From NCBI RefSeq assembly GCF_003641185.1, contig NZ_CP032757.1:3472001-3536000 (forward strand): a stretch of DNA of 64,000 bases, written 5' to 3'. The stretch's first letter is position 1. Every line of letters begins with the position of its first letter. This DNA is from Lactiplantibacillus pentosus. Lineage in GTDB: Bacteria > Bacillota > Bacilli > Lactobacillales > Lactobacillaceae. A model generated the notes under the pieces. That model was not told the origin of the DNA. It ran no database searches and saw only the letters and a program-made list of their open reading frames with translations. Positions 27,167 to 35,271 of the stretch are shown in pieces. The position numbers and the translations under genes are program-made.

Positions 27167-27898
27167 CTAACTTAACGCTTGTTGGACCAACGCAATTTGT
27201 TCCGGTAAATTTTGACTTTGAATATTGTATTCAATGAAGATAGGGGTCGTATTCGGCAGCGCTTTCAATAATTGCTGCCAATCAGTGTCACCGTCACCTA
27301 ACATTACCGTATTTTGATTCTTGATATCTTTAAGATGAAAAACTGTAATGGCAGATTTTAGCGTTGCAAATGCTGGCTCCGGCTGTTGATCGATCCAATA
27401 CCAGTTACCGGAGTCAAAAGTGTATCCCAACGGTAACAGCTGTTGCTTGATCCATTCGAGGGCCGTTTCAACAACTCCTAACTGACCATTGTCATTTGGT
27501 TGATTCTCGATCGTAACCTGGGTCTGACTACTCATCAAGAGTTGCCGCAACTGTGACAAGGTTGATGATGACATCAAGGAGACTTTTCCTAAACTGTACT
27601 TCAATGATTTAATCTGGTATTTCGTTGCCATGTCCAGATTAGTTTGCAAACTGGCATTATATCCGTTCGGGCCAAACAGTTCTTCTGGAACTGAATAGTA
27701 CAGATCCCAATGATTATCTCGACACAGTTGGCTAATCGCTGCTAACTCGGTGTCCTTAGTCGTTGGCTTAAAGAATTCACCCCGAACTTCCACAGCGCCA
27801 ATCTCATTTCGCCCAACTAATGTTTTAATGCAATCAAGTTGACTTGCCCCCGCCTTAACTTCATCTTCATAAACAGCGGTGTTGATTCCAACCTGCAT
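27167..27898 (-). CDS. TIM-barrel sugar isomerase/epimerase-like protein
   Basis: This 243-residue protein belongs to the xylose isomerase-like TIM-barrel/AP endonuclease 2 family. Candidate metal ligands are in GAVEVRGEFF, TIENQPND, YTFDSGNWY and FHLKDIKN, plus a C-terminal IFIEYN. It is the first gene of the transport operon, 15 bp before the antiporter, and lies behind a leader hairpin. Homologues isomerise or epimerise sugars and keto sugars. A role in converting an imported sialic acid derivative or related sugar is inferred only from context. Confidence 0.75.
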   Translation of the reverse strand: MQVGINTAVYEDEVKAGASQLDCIKTLVGRNEIGAVEVRGEFFKPTTKDTELAAISQLCRDNHWDLYYSVPEELFGPNGYNASLQTNLDMATKYQIKSLKYSLGKVSLMSSSTLSQLRQLLMSSQTQVTIENQPNDNGQLGVVETALEWIKQQLLPLGYTFDSGNWYWIDQQPEPAFATLKSAITVFHLKDIKNQNTVMLGDGDTDWQQLLKALPNTTPIFIEYNIQSQNLPEQIALVQQALS

Positions 27899-27934
27899 GA
27901 TATAAAGCCACCTTTCAAATTTACCTAAATAAAA

Positions 27935-28023
27935 AACCGCTACTCAAAATCTTGCAAACTAGGTATTCACGTAAGGCACTCGCCCTGTCTTTGAATACTA
28001 ATTGCACAATTTTAGTAGCGGTT
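27935..28023 (-). promoter_or_regulatory. long leader hairpin with terminator-like U run before the transport operon
   Basis: On the minus strand, AACCGCTACT...GTATTC pairs with GAATAC...AGTAGCGGTT over ~30 bp with small bulges. A central AGGGC-GAGT-GCCTT sub-hairpin caps it, and TTTTTTATTT follows. It ends ~31 nt upstream of the TIM-barrel start. It could be the terminator of the ROK gene or, because a cre and promoter-like hexamers (TTTACA, 17 bp, TAAGTT) lie between the ROK stop and the hairpin, an attenuator in the operon leader. Confidence 0.7.
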
Positions 28024-28045
28024 GAATTGTTAAAATGATTATTAC
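28017..28045 (+). repeat. copy 1 of a split direct repeat in the nan locus
   Basis: AGCGGTTGAATT and AAATGATTATTAC are separated by 4 nt. The same two blocks separated by 3 nt occur at 29163-29190, just upstream of nanA. A shared regulator-binding site, perhaps for the RpiR protein, is the simplest reading. Confidence 0.5.
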
Positions 28046-28074
28046 GCTATTAACTTAACATACAAAACGATAGT

Positions 28075-28088
28075 TGTAAACGCTTTCT
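28075..28088 (-). promoter_or_regulatory. cre site (CcpA) upstream of transport operon
   Basis: TGTAAACGCTTTCT matches the cre consensus at 13 of 14 positions. It sits between the ROK gene stop and the leader hairpin, so it probably belongs to a promoter for the leftward transport operon. Confidence 0.7.
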
Positions 28089-28107
28089 TTTTAAACAAAA
28101 ATAATTA

Positions 28108-28968
28108 TTACTTACACAAATCAGCCACAGCCCCATACAATTGGGCTTTATCAGCCAATTTTGCAACCCGAATTTTTGTCTGAATTAATTCTGGTGGCAA
28201 CAGCGGACTTAGTGCATCAGTTAACAAATCAACGAGATATTGTCCCTGCAACGAAACTGCACCACCCAGTAATAGTACTTCCGGATCGAACAACAGAAGA
28301 ACTGGTGCAATCCCCGTCGCAACCTCTTCTGCCCATGTCTTGATCATTTGGTCATAAGGCGCATGACCAAGCTTGGCTTCACTAAAAGCGTCCTTAACGC
28401 TAATTCCATATGGTTTTAACTGATGTTCAAGCGTCAGCGTTGAAGCCCGTTGTTCATAATTCGTCTGTGTTTGTTCATCATACAACATATAACCAATAGA
28501 ATTAGCTGTCGCATGCACCCCAGTCATTAATTGGCCGTTTTCAACATATGCGCCACCGATACCAGTCCCCAGTGCAACACAGTATGCCGAAGCAGCTCCC
28601 TTTGCAGCACCAGTCAGTTGTTCGCCTAGCAGCGCAGCATCCACATCATTAACAACGACTACTGGTAGTCCAGATTGTGCCATTAGCGCGGCTTTAATGG
28701 GGGTCCCTTGATATCCTGGAATCGTTGGCCCAGCGTATTGAATCTCTCCGGCTGCACCGACAATGCCGGCCGTACTGACCCCAATACCAGTCAGTGGATA
28801 CTGTGCTTGATAACTAGCAGTCACCTTCAATAGTTGTTTAAGAATAAAACCATCCTTGTTCTGCTCAGTTAGGCACTTACCTTGATGGCTCAGCTGTAAT
28901 TGTTGATCAATTAACCCATACTTAATCGAAGTTCCCCCGATATCAAATGTTAAAAATAATTCAGTCAT
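28108..28968 (-). CDS. nanK: ROK-family sugar kinase, probable N-acetylmannosamine kinase
   Basis: This 286-residue kinase has the ATP-phosphate motif TFDIGGTSIKYGL at the N-terminus, the catalytic Asp in VVVNDVDAALLGE and the phosphate-2 loop ALGTGIGGAYV. It lacks the zinc-binding CxCGxxGCxE cluster of many ROK proteins and has no helix-turn-helix, so it is an enzyme rather than a repressor. The ATG at 28968 follows GTGAGG. Divergent to nanA-nanE, it would phosphorylate ManNAc before NanE acts. Glucokinase-type activity cannot be excluded. Confidence 0.8.
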   Translation of the reverse strand: MTELFLTFDIGGTSIKYGLIDQQLQLSHQGKCLTEQNKDGFILKQLLKVTASYQAQYPLTGIGVSTAGIVGAAGEIQYAGPTIPGYQGTPIKAALMAQSGLPVVVVNDVDAALLGEQLTGAAKGAASAYCVALGTGIGGAYVENGQLMTGVHATANSIGYMLYDEQTQTNYEQRASTLTLEHQLKPYGISVKDAFSEAKLGHAPYDQMIKTWAEEVATGIAPVLLLFDPEVLLLGGAVSLQGQYLVDLLTDALSPLLPPELIQTKIRVAKLADKAQLYGAVADLCK

Positions 28969-29230
28969 AATCATCATCCTCACCATTTTTAATTGCAATG
29001 AATGGCCTTACGATACCACAATAATTATTTTTGTATCAACCGGAAAAGAAATTTAATATCGATTAGTCCGTTGTATTGTAAGCGTTTTCCGTTGGAAATG
29101 ATAATAATTACCAAAATATGATATTGCAATAATTTTTATTACTCGGTATAGTACTCCCTGTAAGCGGTTGAATTTCCAAATGATTATTACAAATCACATC
29201 AAAAATCTAAGTTTAGGGAGTTTTATAATT
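28969..29230. promoter_or_regulatory. divergent nanK/nanA control region with cre
   Basis: This region separates the ROK kinase and nanA. It contains a cre at 29077-29090 (TGTAAGCGTTTTCC, 13 of 14), a weaker cre-like TGTAAGCGGTTGAA at 29159-29172, and the second copy of the split direct repeat at 29163-29190. Several AATAATTA-type runs could be further operator half-sites. Confidence 0.65.
29163..29190 (+). repeat. copy 2 of the split direct repeat, upstream of nanA
   Basis: AGCGGTTGAATT and AAATGATTATTAC are separated by 3 nt, matching the copy at 28017-28045. It lies 41 bp before the nanA start, in promoter-proximal leader sequence. Confidence 0.5.
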
Positions 29231-30109
29231 ATGACTAAAAAATTATTATATGCAGCACAAATGACGGCTTTTGATAAAGACGGTAATATTAATTTAGACG
29301 GTATCCGTGCCTTAGTTCGTTATAACATTGATGTTAACAAAGTCGATGGGTTATACGTCTGCGGTAGTACTGGCGAAGCCTTCATGTTGAACACTGACGA
29401 AAAGAAACAGGTTATGAAGACTGTCTATGACGAAGCCAATGGTGCAATTGACTTGGTGGCCCAAGTTGGTTCACTGAACTTAAAGGAAGCTAAGGAACTC
29501 GCCAAATACGCAACTGATCTCGGCTATCCAAAATTATCCGCCGTAACGCCATTCTATTACAACTTTACCTTTGAACAGATCAAGGATTACTATAATGAAA
29601 TCCTCAAAGACGTGGATAACAAGTTACTGATCTACTCTATTCCAGCTTTAACGGGGGTTGCCTTAACCACTGATCAATTCGCAGAACTCTTTGAAAATCC
29701 AAAGATTATCGGGATTAAGTATACGAACGCTGATTTCTACTTACTCGAACGTGTTCGTAATGCCTTCCCTGATAAGCTGATCTTATCTGGCTTTGACGAA
29801 ATGTTGTTACCAGCATTAGCATTGAACGTAGATGGCTGCATTGGCTCAACTTATAACTTGAACGCACCACGAGTTCGGGCTGAAATGGATGCCTTCGAAG
29901 CTGGCGACATCGAAAAAGCACGTGAATTACAACATATCAGTAACGATATGATTACTGATTTAATTGCCAACGACATTTACCCAACTTTGAAATTAGTGAT
30001 GAAACACCTTGGCGTTGATGCAGGCGTCGTTAAGAAGCCAATGAGCCAGCCAACCTCAGAAATGGAAGCGGGCGCCAAAGCAATTTACGAAAAATACTTC
30101 AAAAACTAA
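29231..30109 (+). CDS. nanA: N-acetylneuraminate lyase
   Basis: This 292-residue DHDPS/NAL-family aldolase cleaves sialic acid to ManNAc and pyruvate. It has the GSTGEAF carboxylate-binding loop at residues 45-51, the proton-relay Tyr135 in LIYSIPALTG and Schiff-base Lys163 in GIKYTNADFYLLE, close to the numbering of E. coli NanA. The ATG at 29231 follows TTTAGGGAG; an in-frame upstream TTG at 29168 has no ribosome site and would lie on the operator repeat. nanE follows 31 bp later. Confidence 0.95.
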   Translation: MTKKLLYAAQMTAFDKDGNINLDGIRALVRYNIDVNKVDGLYVCGSTGEAFMLNTDEKKQVMKTVYDEANGAIDLVAQVGSLNLKEAKELAKYATDLGYPKLSAVTPFYYNFTFEQIKDYYNEILKDVDNKLLIYSIPALTGVALTTDQFAELFENPKIIGIKYTNADFYLLERVRNAFPDKLILSGFDEMLLPALALNVDGCIGSTYNLNAPRVRAEMDAFEAGDIEKARELQHISNDMITDLIANDIYPTLKLVMKHLGVDAGVVKKPMSQPTSEMEAGAKAIYEKYFKN

Positions 30110-30140
30110 TCCTAATTTATAGTAGAAAGCGGTCTTTTTT

Positions 30141-30827
30141 ATGAAAAACACATTCCTAGATCAAGTAAAGGGCTCACTGATCATTTCGTGCCAAGCCTTG
30201 CCAGATGAACCACTGCATAGCTCGTTCATTATGTCGCGAATGGCGCTTGCTGCTAAGGAAGCTGGGGCCGCCGGTATTCGTGCCAATTCCATCGTTGATA
30301 TCCAAGCGATTCAAGACGAAGTTGATTTACCGGTTATCGGCCTCAACAAAGTAGACTATCCCGATTCACCGGTCTACATTACCCCAACCATTAAAGAGAT
30401 GCGGGCTGTCGCTGCAACCGGCTGTGCAGCAGTCGCGTGTGATGTGACTGGACAACCACGACCGAATGGTGAAAAGCTCGCTGACATCGTTGCAACGATG
30501 CGGGCTGAATTTCCAGACACCCTGTTAATGGCAGATACAGATACGCTCGAAAACGTTCGCTTAGCAGACGAGCTCGGCTTCGACATTATTGGTACCACCA
30601 TGCATGGCTACACGCCGGCAACTAAGGGCGCTAACATTGCCGATGATGACTTTGCTTATCTGAAAGCGGTCCTCAAGACAACGTCACACCCCGTTATCGC
30701 TGAGGGCAAAGTTGACACGCCGGCCAAGATGAAACGTTGTTTAGACCTCGGCTGTCACGCCGTGGTCGTCGGTGGCGCCATCACCCGACCACTACAAATC
30801 GCCAAGAACTTCATCGATGCACTCTAG
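30141..30827 (+). CDS. nanE: N-acetylmannosamine-6-phosphate 2-epimerase
   Basis: This 228-residue TIM-barrel enzyme converts ManNAc-6-P to GlcNAc-6-P. Family signatures include GSLIISCQALPDEPLHSS near residue 11, VIGLNKVDYPDSPVYITPT, VACDVTGQPRPNG, and the phosphate-binding end CHAVVVGGAITRP. It ends the nanA-nanE transcript before a strong terminator. nagA and nagB, needed next, are not in the window. Confidence 0.95.
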   Translation: MKNTFLDQVKGSLIISCQALPDEPLHSSFIMSRMALAAKEAGAAGIRANSIVDIQAIQDEVDLPVIGLNKVDYPDSPVYITPTIKEMRAVAATGCAAVACDVTGQPRPNGEKLADIVATMRAEFPDTLLMADTDTLENVRLADELGFDIIGTTMHGYTPATKGANIADDDFAYLKAVLKTTSHPVIAEGKVDTPAKMKRCLDLGCHAVVVGGAITRPLQIAKNFIDAL

Positions 30828-30840
30828 AATTGGCTATGTT

Positions 30841-30887
30841 AAAAGAACTGGCTACAAGCGGAAATCCGTTTGCAGCCAGTTCTTTTT
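30841..30887 (+). terminator. nanE terminator
   Basis: AAAGAACTGGCT and AGCCAGTTCTTT form the outer stem, with an inner AAGCGGA/TCCGTTT pairing, followed by T5. Confidence 0.88.
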
Positions 30888-30967
30888 GACGATTTAGCTT
30901 TTAATTTGAGCCTAACTCGTAATTTCAATCATTGGGCAATTACTCAGCAGCTTATCTCCAAAGTGGA

Positions 30968-32170
30968 TTACTGTTCTTTGATCGAGCCCACTAAAGTCTT
31001 GTTATCAGCCGGTGGATTCGCCAGCAAGCCTCGGACATCATCCAGATCAACCTTAACGTTCCAGATCAAGACGCCGACGAGTTGCTCGTCATCTAAGAAG
31101 TAGACGATCGTCCCGTTATCGCGGTCATCAAAAACGGTTTGCAATTCCGGATTAATTGTTCCGACAGCTTGCCATGAAATATCGAAAATCATGGAATAGA
31201 AGTATGGCGTATGCTGATAAAGGTCATGCGCCCCCGCCATGTTACGGCCGACCAGTTCACCAGAATTACGCGCATGGTCGACGTGTTCGATTCGTTGCCG
31301 GCCTAGAATTTGATCTGGATAAGAGGCAATGTCACCAGCTGACCAGATAGCCTCATCGCTGGTCTGTAAATAACCGTCAACTTTGACGCCACCATCGGCT
31401 AATGCCAGGCCACTATCTTCAGCTAATGAAATCCGTGGTGTCACGCCTAAACCAATAATAATGGTGTCTGCGGCGATTTCTGAGCCGTCCTTTGTCGTGA
31501 TTGTCAGGTGGTCGCCTTCACGTTGATATGATTCGACCATCTGACCACTGAGTAGTTCAACACCATTGTTTTTAAAGGTTGCTTCATATTCCGCCCGAAT
31601 CTTTTCAGGGAATTTCCCCTCACCCAGTGCTTTTTCTGGGAAAATCATCGTGACTTGCGTGTCATTTTGGGTTAGCGATGACGCTAGTTCGGTACCGACA
31701 TAGCCGCCACCAATAATGACGACCCGCTTGTTGGGACCACTAAACTTACGAAGTTTACGATAATCTGACCACTGTCTGAAGACAAGAACGTGTGGATCAT
31801 CGGGACCCTTGAGCGTACGAGGTTCGCCGCCGGTCGCTAACAATAATTGTTCATAATGAATCGTCTGCCCATCATCCAACGCGATCGTCTTGGCTTCTCG
31901 ATCAATTGCTTGAACGCTCGTCTTAAATTCAAACGTCACATCGGGATAATCTTCAGCACCGATGCGGATATTCTCTTCGGTAAATTCATCATCCAACCAT
32001 AACTTCTTACTTAATGCTGGTCGTTCATAAGGAACATCAGCTTCTTGTGAAATGACTAAAATCGATCCCTTAGTATCTTCTTGCCGAATGCCTTTGATTG
32101 CATAACCAGCAACCATCCCACCACCAATAATCACATATCGGTAGGTGCGTTCGTTATCCATTGTGCTCAT
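30968..32170 (-). CDS. FAD-dependent NAD(P)H oxidoreductase (ferredoxin/rubredoxin-reductase-like)
   Basis: This 400-residue flavoprotein has the FAD dinucleotide fold YRYVIIGGGMVAGYA at its N-terminus, a second NAD(P)-binding Rossmann motif VVIIGGGYVGTELAS near residue 150, and the FAD motif IWSAGDIAS near 265. It resembles the reductase components of dioxygenases and AIF-type proteins. The ATG at 32170 follows GGAGGCGATAAG. It is divergent from catalase, so a shared redox response is plausible. The electron acceptor is unknown. Confidence 0.85.
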   Translation of the reverse strand: MSTMDNERTYRYVIIGGGMVAGYAIKGIRQEDTKGSILVISQEADVPYERPALSKKLWLDDEFTEENIRIGAEDYPDVTFEFKTSVQAIDREAKTIALDDGQTIHYEQLLLATGGEPRTLKGPDDPHVLVFRQWSDYRKLRKFSGPNKRVVIIGGGYVGTELASSLTQNDTQVTMIFPEKALGEGKFPEKIRAEYEATFKNNGVELLSGQMVESYQREGDHLTITTKDGSEIAADTIIIGLGVTPRISLAEDSGLALADGGVKVDGYLQTSDEAIWSAGDIASYPDQILGRQRIEHVDHARNSGELVGRNMAGAHDLYQHTPYFYSMIFDISWQAVGTINPELQTVFDDRDNGTIVYFLDDEQLVGVLIWNVKVDLDDVRGLLANPPADNKTLVGSIKEQ

Positions 32171-32369
32171 CTTATCGCCTCCATAATTATTCTTGTTCAT
32201 TGACCCTCATTATAGTATAACCGCGGCGGGTGTACCAAAAATGACGCATCTTGGCGGCTACTGACCCCCGTCATTCACTGAAGACTAGTCATTATGACCA
32301 GCTGCTACTTAAATCATGATCTTACCCATTCACTTTGATTGAATACGTACAATCATCGTAGTACATTTA

Positions 32370-32383
32370 AATTGTACACAATT
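32370..32383. promoter_or_regulatory. candidate operator palindrome upstream of catalase
   Basis: AATTGT-AC-ACAATT is a perfect 6-bp inverted repeat about 32 bp upstream of the catalase ATG, in the divergent redox gene gap. It does not match the textbook PerR box closely; the regulator is unknown. Confidence 0.4.
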
Positions 32384-32414
32384 AATCTGATTAATGAAAG
32401 GGAAGTGCGTCATT

Positions 32415-33881
32415 ATGACCAATCAAAAGCCATCGGATTTAACCACTGCAGCTGGACAACCATGGGCTGACAATCAGCATTCGCAAACTGCTGGCGACCG
32501 TGGGCCAGTACTGTTACAAGATTACGATTTGTTGGAAAAGCTTGCCCATTTCGACCGTGAACGAATTCCAGAACGGGTCGTCCACGCGAAGGGTGCCGGC
32601 GCTAAGGGCGTCTTCGAGCTGGAAAACGACATGAGTCAGTACACGAAGGCGGATTTGTTCAATGGTGTTGGTAAACAAACCCCGGTCATTTTACGATTCT
32701 CACAAGTTGCTGGCGAAAAAGGTTATCCGGACACGGTCCGCGATGTGCGCGGCTTTGCCTTGAAGTTCTACACTCAAGCGGGTAATTACGATATTGTCGG
32801 CAACAATACGCCGGTCTTTTTCGTCAATGATCCCCTGAAGTTTCCAGATTTCATCCACTCACAAAAACGTGATCCTAAAACCAATCGTCGCACTCAAAAC
32901 ATGCAGTGGGATTTCTGGGCGCACTCACCCGAATCATTGCATCAAGTGACTTATTTGATGGGCGACCGCGGCCTGCCAGCATCCTATCGCACCATGAACG
33001 GTTACGGTTCCCACACGTTCCAGTGGGTCAACCAGGATAGTCAACAATTCTGGGTCAAATACCACTTTATCTCAGATCAAGGCGTCAAGAACATGACTGC
33101 TAAAGCCGCTGAAAAGGCAATGGTTCAAAACGTAGATTACTTGCAAGATGACTTATATGACGCAATTCAAAAACAAAATTATCCGTCATGGACCTTGTAT
33201 GTTCAAATCATTCCATATGAAGAAGGCCTGAATTATCGCTGGGATATCTTTGATGTAACTAAGGTCGTTTCTCATCATGATTACCCGTTGATTAAAGTCG
33301 GTAAATTGACGCTCAACGAGAATCCAACCAATAACTTTACGGATATTGAGGAAGCTGCCATGTCGCCTGCTAATCTAGTCCCTGGCATTGAGGTCTCCCC
33401 TGACAAACTGCTGCAAGGTCGGTTGTTCTCATATAAAGATGCCCAACGCTATCGTCTCGGCGCCAACTTTGAAGATTTGCCAGTCAATAAACCCGTCATT
33501 CCCGTTCACAATTACGAACGCGATGGCTTCATGAAAGCTGACAATCAGGGCAGCGAAGTGAACTATGAGCCCAATTCTCGCCGTGGCCCGCAAGAAGTCC
33601 CAGACGCGGCAATCACACCTGATCAAGTTACTGGAACGACCGGTGCGCGTCCTTATCACTATCAAGTCGATTACACGACTCAGGCTGGTGACCTCTATCG
33701 CCTGATGACACCAGCAGAGCAAGACCGTCTGATTGCCACCATCCGCGATGGTCTGGGTCAAGTAACGCTTCCTGGTGTTAAAGAACTGGAAATCAAACAG
33801 TTCTACGGCGCCGACCCCAGCTATGGCACCCGCGTTGCGGAGGCGTTGGGAATGGATATTGAGGCGATTTTGAAATCGTAG
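32415..33881 (+). CDS. kat: heme catalase
   Basis: This 488-residue monofunctional catalase disproportionates hydrogen peroxide when heme is available from the medium. It has the distal His57 in PERVVHAKGAGAKG, the RFSQVAGEKGYPDTVRDVRGFA block, the distal Asn region YDIVGNNTPVFF, and the proximal heme Tyr in GRLFSYKDAQRYRLG. The start is the second ATG (32415), because the first (32394) overlaps the AAAGGGAA ribosome site. Lactobacilli do not make heme, so activity depends on uptake. Full length and intact. Confidence 0.95.
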   Translation: MTNQKPSDLTTAAGQPWADNQHSQTAGDRGPVLLQDYDLLEKLAHFDRERIPERVVHAKGAGAKGVFELENDMSQYTKADLFNGVGKQTPVILRFSQVAGEKGYPDTVRDVRGFALKFYTQAGNYDIVGNNTPVFFVNDPLKFPDFIHSQKRDPKTNRRTQNMQWDFWAHSPESLHQVTYLMGDRGLPASYRTMNGYGSHTFQWVNQDSQQFWVKYHFISDQGVKNMTAKAAEKAMVQNVDYLQDDLYDAIQKQNYPSWTLYVQIIPYEEGLNYRWDIFDVTKVVSHHDYPLIKVGKLTLNENPTNNFTDIEEAAMSPANLVPGIEVSPDKLLQGRLFSYKDAQRYRLGANFEDLPVNKPVIPVHNYERDGFMKADNQGSEVNYEPNSRRGPQEVPDAAITPDQVTGTTGARPYHYQVDYTTQAGDLYRLMTPAEQDRLIATIRDGLGQVTLPGVKELEIKQFYGADPSYGTRVAEALGMDIEAILKS

Positions 33882-34017
33882 TTGTTCATGTAGTTGGTTG
33901 TAGACTGTCCTGCTGAATGATCGAGGACTGGACAGTACTTGACTCGTCCGAGTTGCCCGGCCGTTGCATAAAACCATCGCGACAAACATCTGAACAAACG
34001 CAACATTTGCCCACATC

Positions 34018-34060
34018 AAAATACGAGTCGAAGTCTGTTAAACTTCGGCCCGTATTTTTT
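34018..34060. terminator. terminator between catalase and YueI paralogue 3
   Basis: AAAATACGAGTCGAAGT pairs imperfectly with AACTTCGGCCCGTATTTT and is followed by T6. It can serve both converging genes. Confidence 0.8.
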
Positions 34061-34069
34061 GTGCCTGTG

Positions 34070-34471
34070 CTACTTTAATTTTGGATAGCGGGCGAGGACG
34101 TCGACTTCATCGCGGTTTAGCGCGTGATCGGCACATAAGATCACCGCCGCACTATCCGGATCAGTGTGATAATATTGACTATTTTTGATGGCAAACAACA
34201 TGTCATACTGGTTAGCCAGGCGAATATACCGTCCCATAATATCCATATCAAGTTGACCATTCAGTAATAACTGATAAGTTGCATCAGTTTTTAGAATCGC
34301 ATGTAGCGCTTGCGTACAGTCATAGCGTAGCGCTTCTGCAAAAGAAATTCGTAGCTCGATTCGTTCACTAAAAGTTCCTAGGCACCGATGCTGCTCATCC
34401 GGTTTTAATAATGGCAGTCCAAAAACCGCGTTTTGAAGCCGTTTATCTAAGTCTGCTTGTTCGTTTTGCAT
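34070..34471 (-). CDS. YueI-family (DUF1694) protein, paralogue 3
   Basis: This 133-residue member of the family of three in this window has FGLPLLKPDEQHRCLGTF, LNGQLDMDIMGRYIRLAN, FAIKNSQYY and AVILCADHALNRD. The second ATG (34471) is chosen since it lies 6 nt after GGAGGA. It follows the terminator of the rhamnose operon and may have its own promoter or depend on read-through. Function unknown. Confidence 0.8.
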   Translation of the reverse strand: MQNEQADLDKRLQNAVFGLPLLKPDEQHRCLGTFSERIELRISFAEALRYDCTQALHAILKTDATYQLLLNGQLDMDIMGRYIRLANQYDMLFAIKNSQYYHTDPDSAAVILCADHALNRDEVDVLARYPKLK

Positions 34472-34510
34472 CTCCATTCCTCCACTATTGCTACTGGCAT
34501 CGCATCTGAT

Positions 34511-34550
34511 GAAAAAAGAGATCTAAATCTCTGATTGAGATTTAGGTCCC
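34511..34550 (-). terminator. terminator of the rhamnose operon
   Basis: On the minus strand, GACCTAAATCTC pairs with GAGATTTAGATC around a 5-nt loop, then CTC and T6 follow. It begins 10 bp beyond the stop of the membrane protein gene. Confidence 0.8.
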
Positions 34551-34559
34551 CATTGATAC

Positions 34560-35255
34560 TTAATCACGCTGAATCGTATCTAAGCCATAATGCTTTAAAT
34601 TAAGAAAGACGTGTTTATCGAAATAACCTATGAACGTTCCTTGAAAGAACAGACAAATTGCAGTGCCCACATTGACGGCCCATAACTGACCACTTATTAA
34701 GAAAGTAATCACCATGATGATCACTGGTGGAATGTAATGAACCATTTGTGCGATCGTTGCGTTGCCTTTGAGGTACCGAAACCGAATAATCTGCATAAAA
34801 TCATCATTAGGATGCAAGATTAAGTTAGCACGCTGATAAATTGATGTCGCAAGTGCGACACACAGAACACCGAAGACATCAATAATTATTCGAATTCCCA
34901 GCGGTAACGCTGTAATCCCTGTTCGCTGAATCAATCCCGTAAACCATTGAATTAAGACACTAAACGGTAAGGTGAATAACAAATTACCGATAATTCGCCG
35001 CCAAATAATTTGATGGATTAAGATTGCATTCATGATCACCACCACGACACCACAAGTAAACAAGGTTGCTTGTAAGCTCAGTGGCCATAAGTGATACAGG
35101 TTTACTGCTGAAGCGGTCCAAACTGCGCTGCCGAGGTTCATGACAACCGTTAGCGCATGACCGACCGAATTAATCAGGAGTGATAATCCGAGGAAGGCTC
35201 ACCGTTTCAACCAATCGTGTTGGACAAGCGTTTGGTTATTAGTCACGATGGTCAT
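34560..35255 (-). pseudogene. integral membrane protein gene interrupted by an in-frame TGA
   Basis: A frame opening at ATG 35255 or GTG 35246 (ribosome site AAAGAGG) encodes MTIVTNNQTLVQHDWLKR, then TGA at 35199-35201. It resumes in the same frame as AFLGLSLLINSVGHALTVV and continues for ~212 residues with about five or six hydrophobic segments, resembling YczE-type membrane proteins. The start lies ~17 bp beyond rhaD, so it was the last gene of the rhamnose operon. A restart at ATG 35141 would give 193 residues lacking the first membrane segment. A single base change explains the stop; a sequencing error is possible. Confidence 0.7.
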
Positions 35256-35271
35256 CCTCTTTCAGTTACGT

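Noticed and set aside
27935..28023. Small mobile repeat (MITE-like) reading of the long hairpin
   Set aside because: No target duplication and no second full copy in the window; a terminator or leader structure fits better.
30870..31103. 77-codon plus-strand frame after nanE
   Set aside because: It begins in the nanE terminator and overlaps the 3' end of the flavoprotein gene antisense; composition is unconvincing.
33905..33938. ACTGTCC...GGACAGT inverted repeat after catalase
   Set aside because: Short arms with a 20-nt loop and no T run; too weak to call a terminator.
33429..34019. 196-codon minus-strand frame over the catalase 3' end
   Set aside because: Antisense shadow of an intact catalase gene, with no ribosome site and no similarity.
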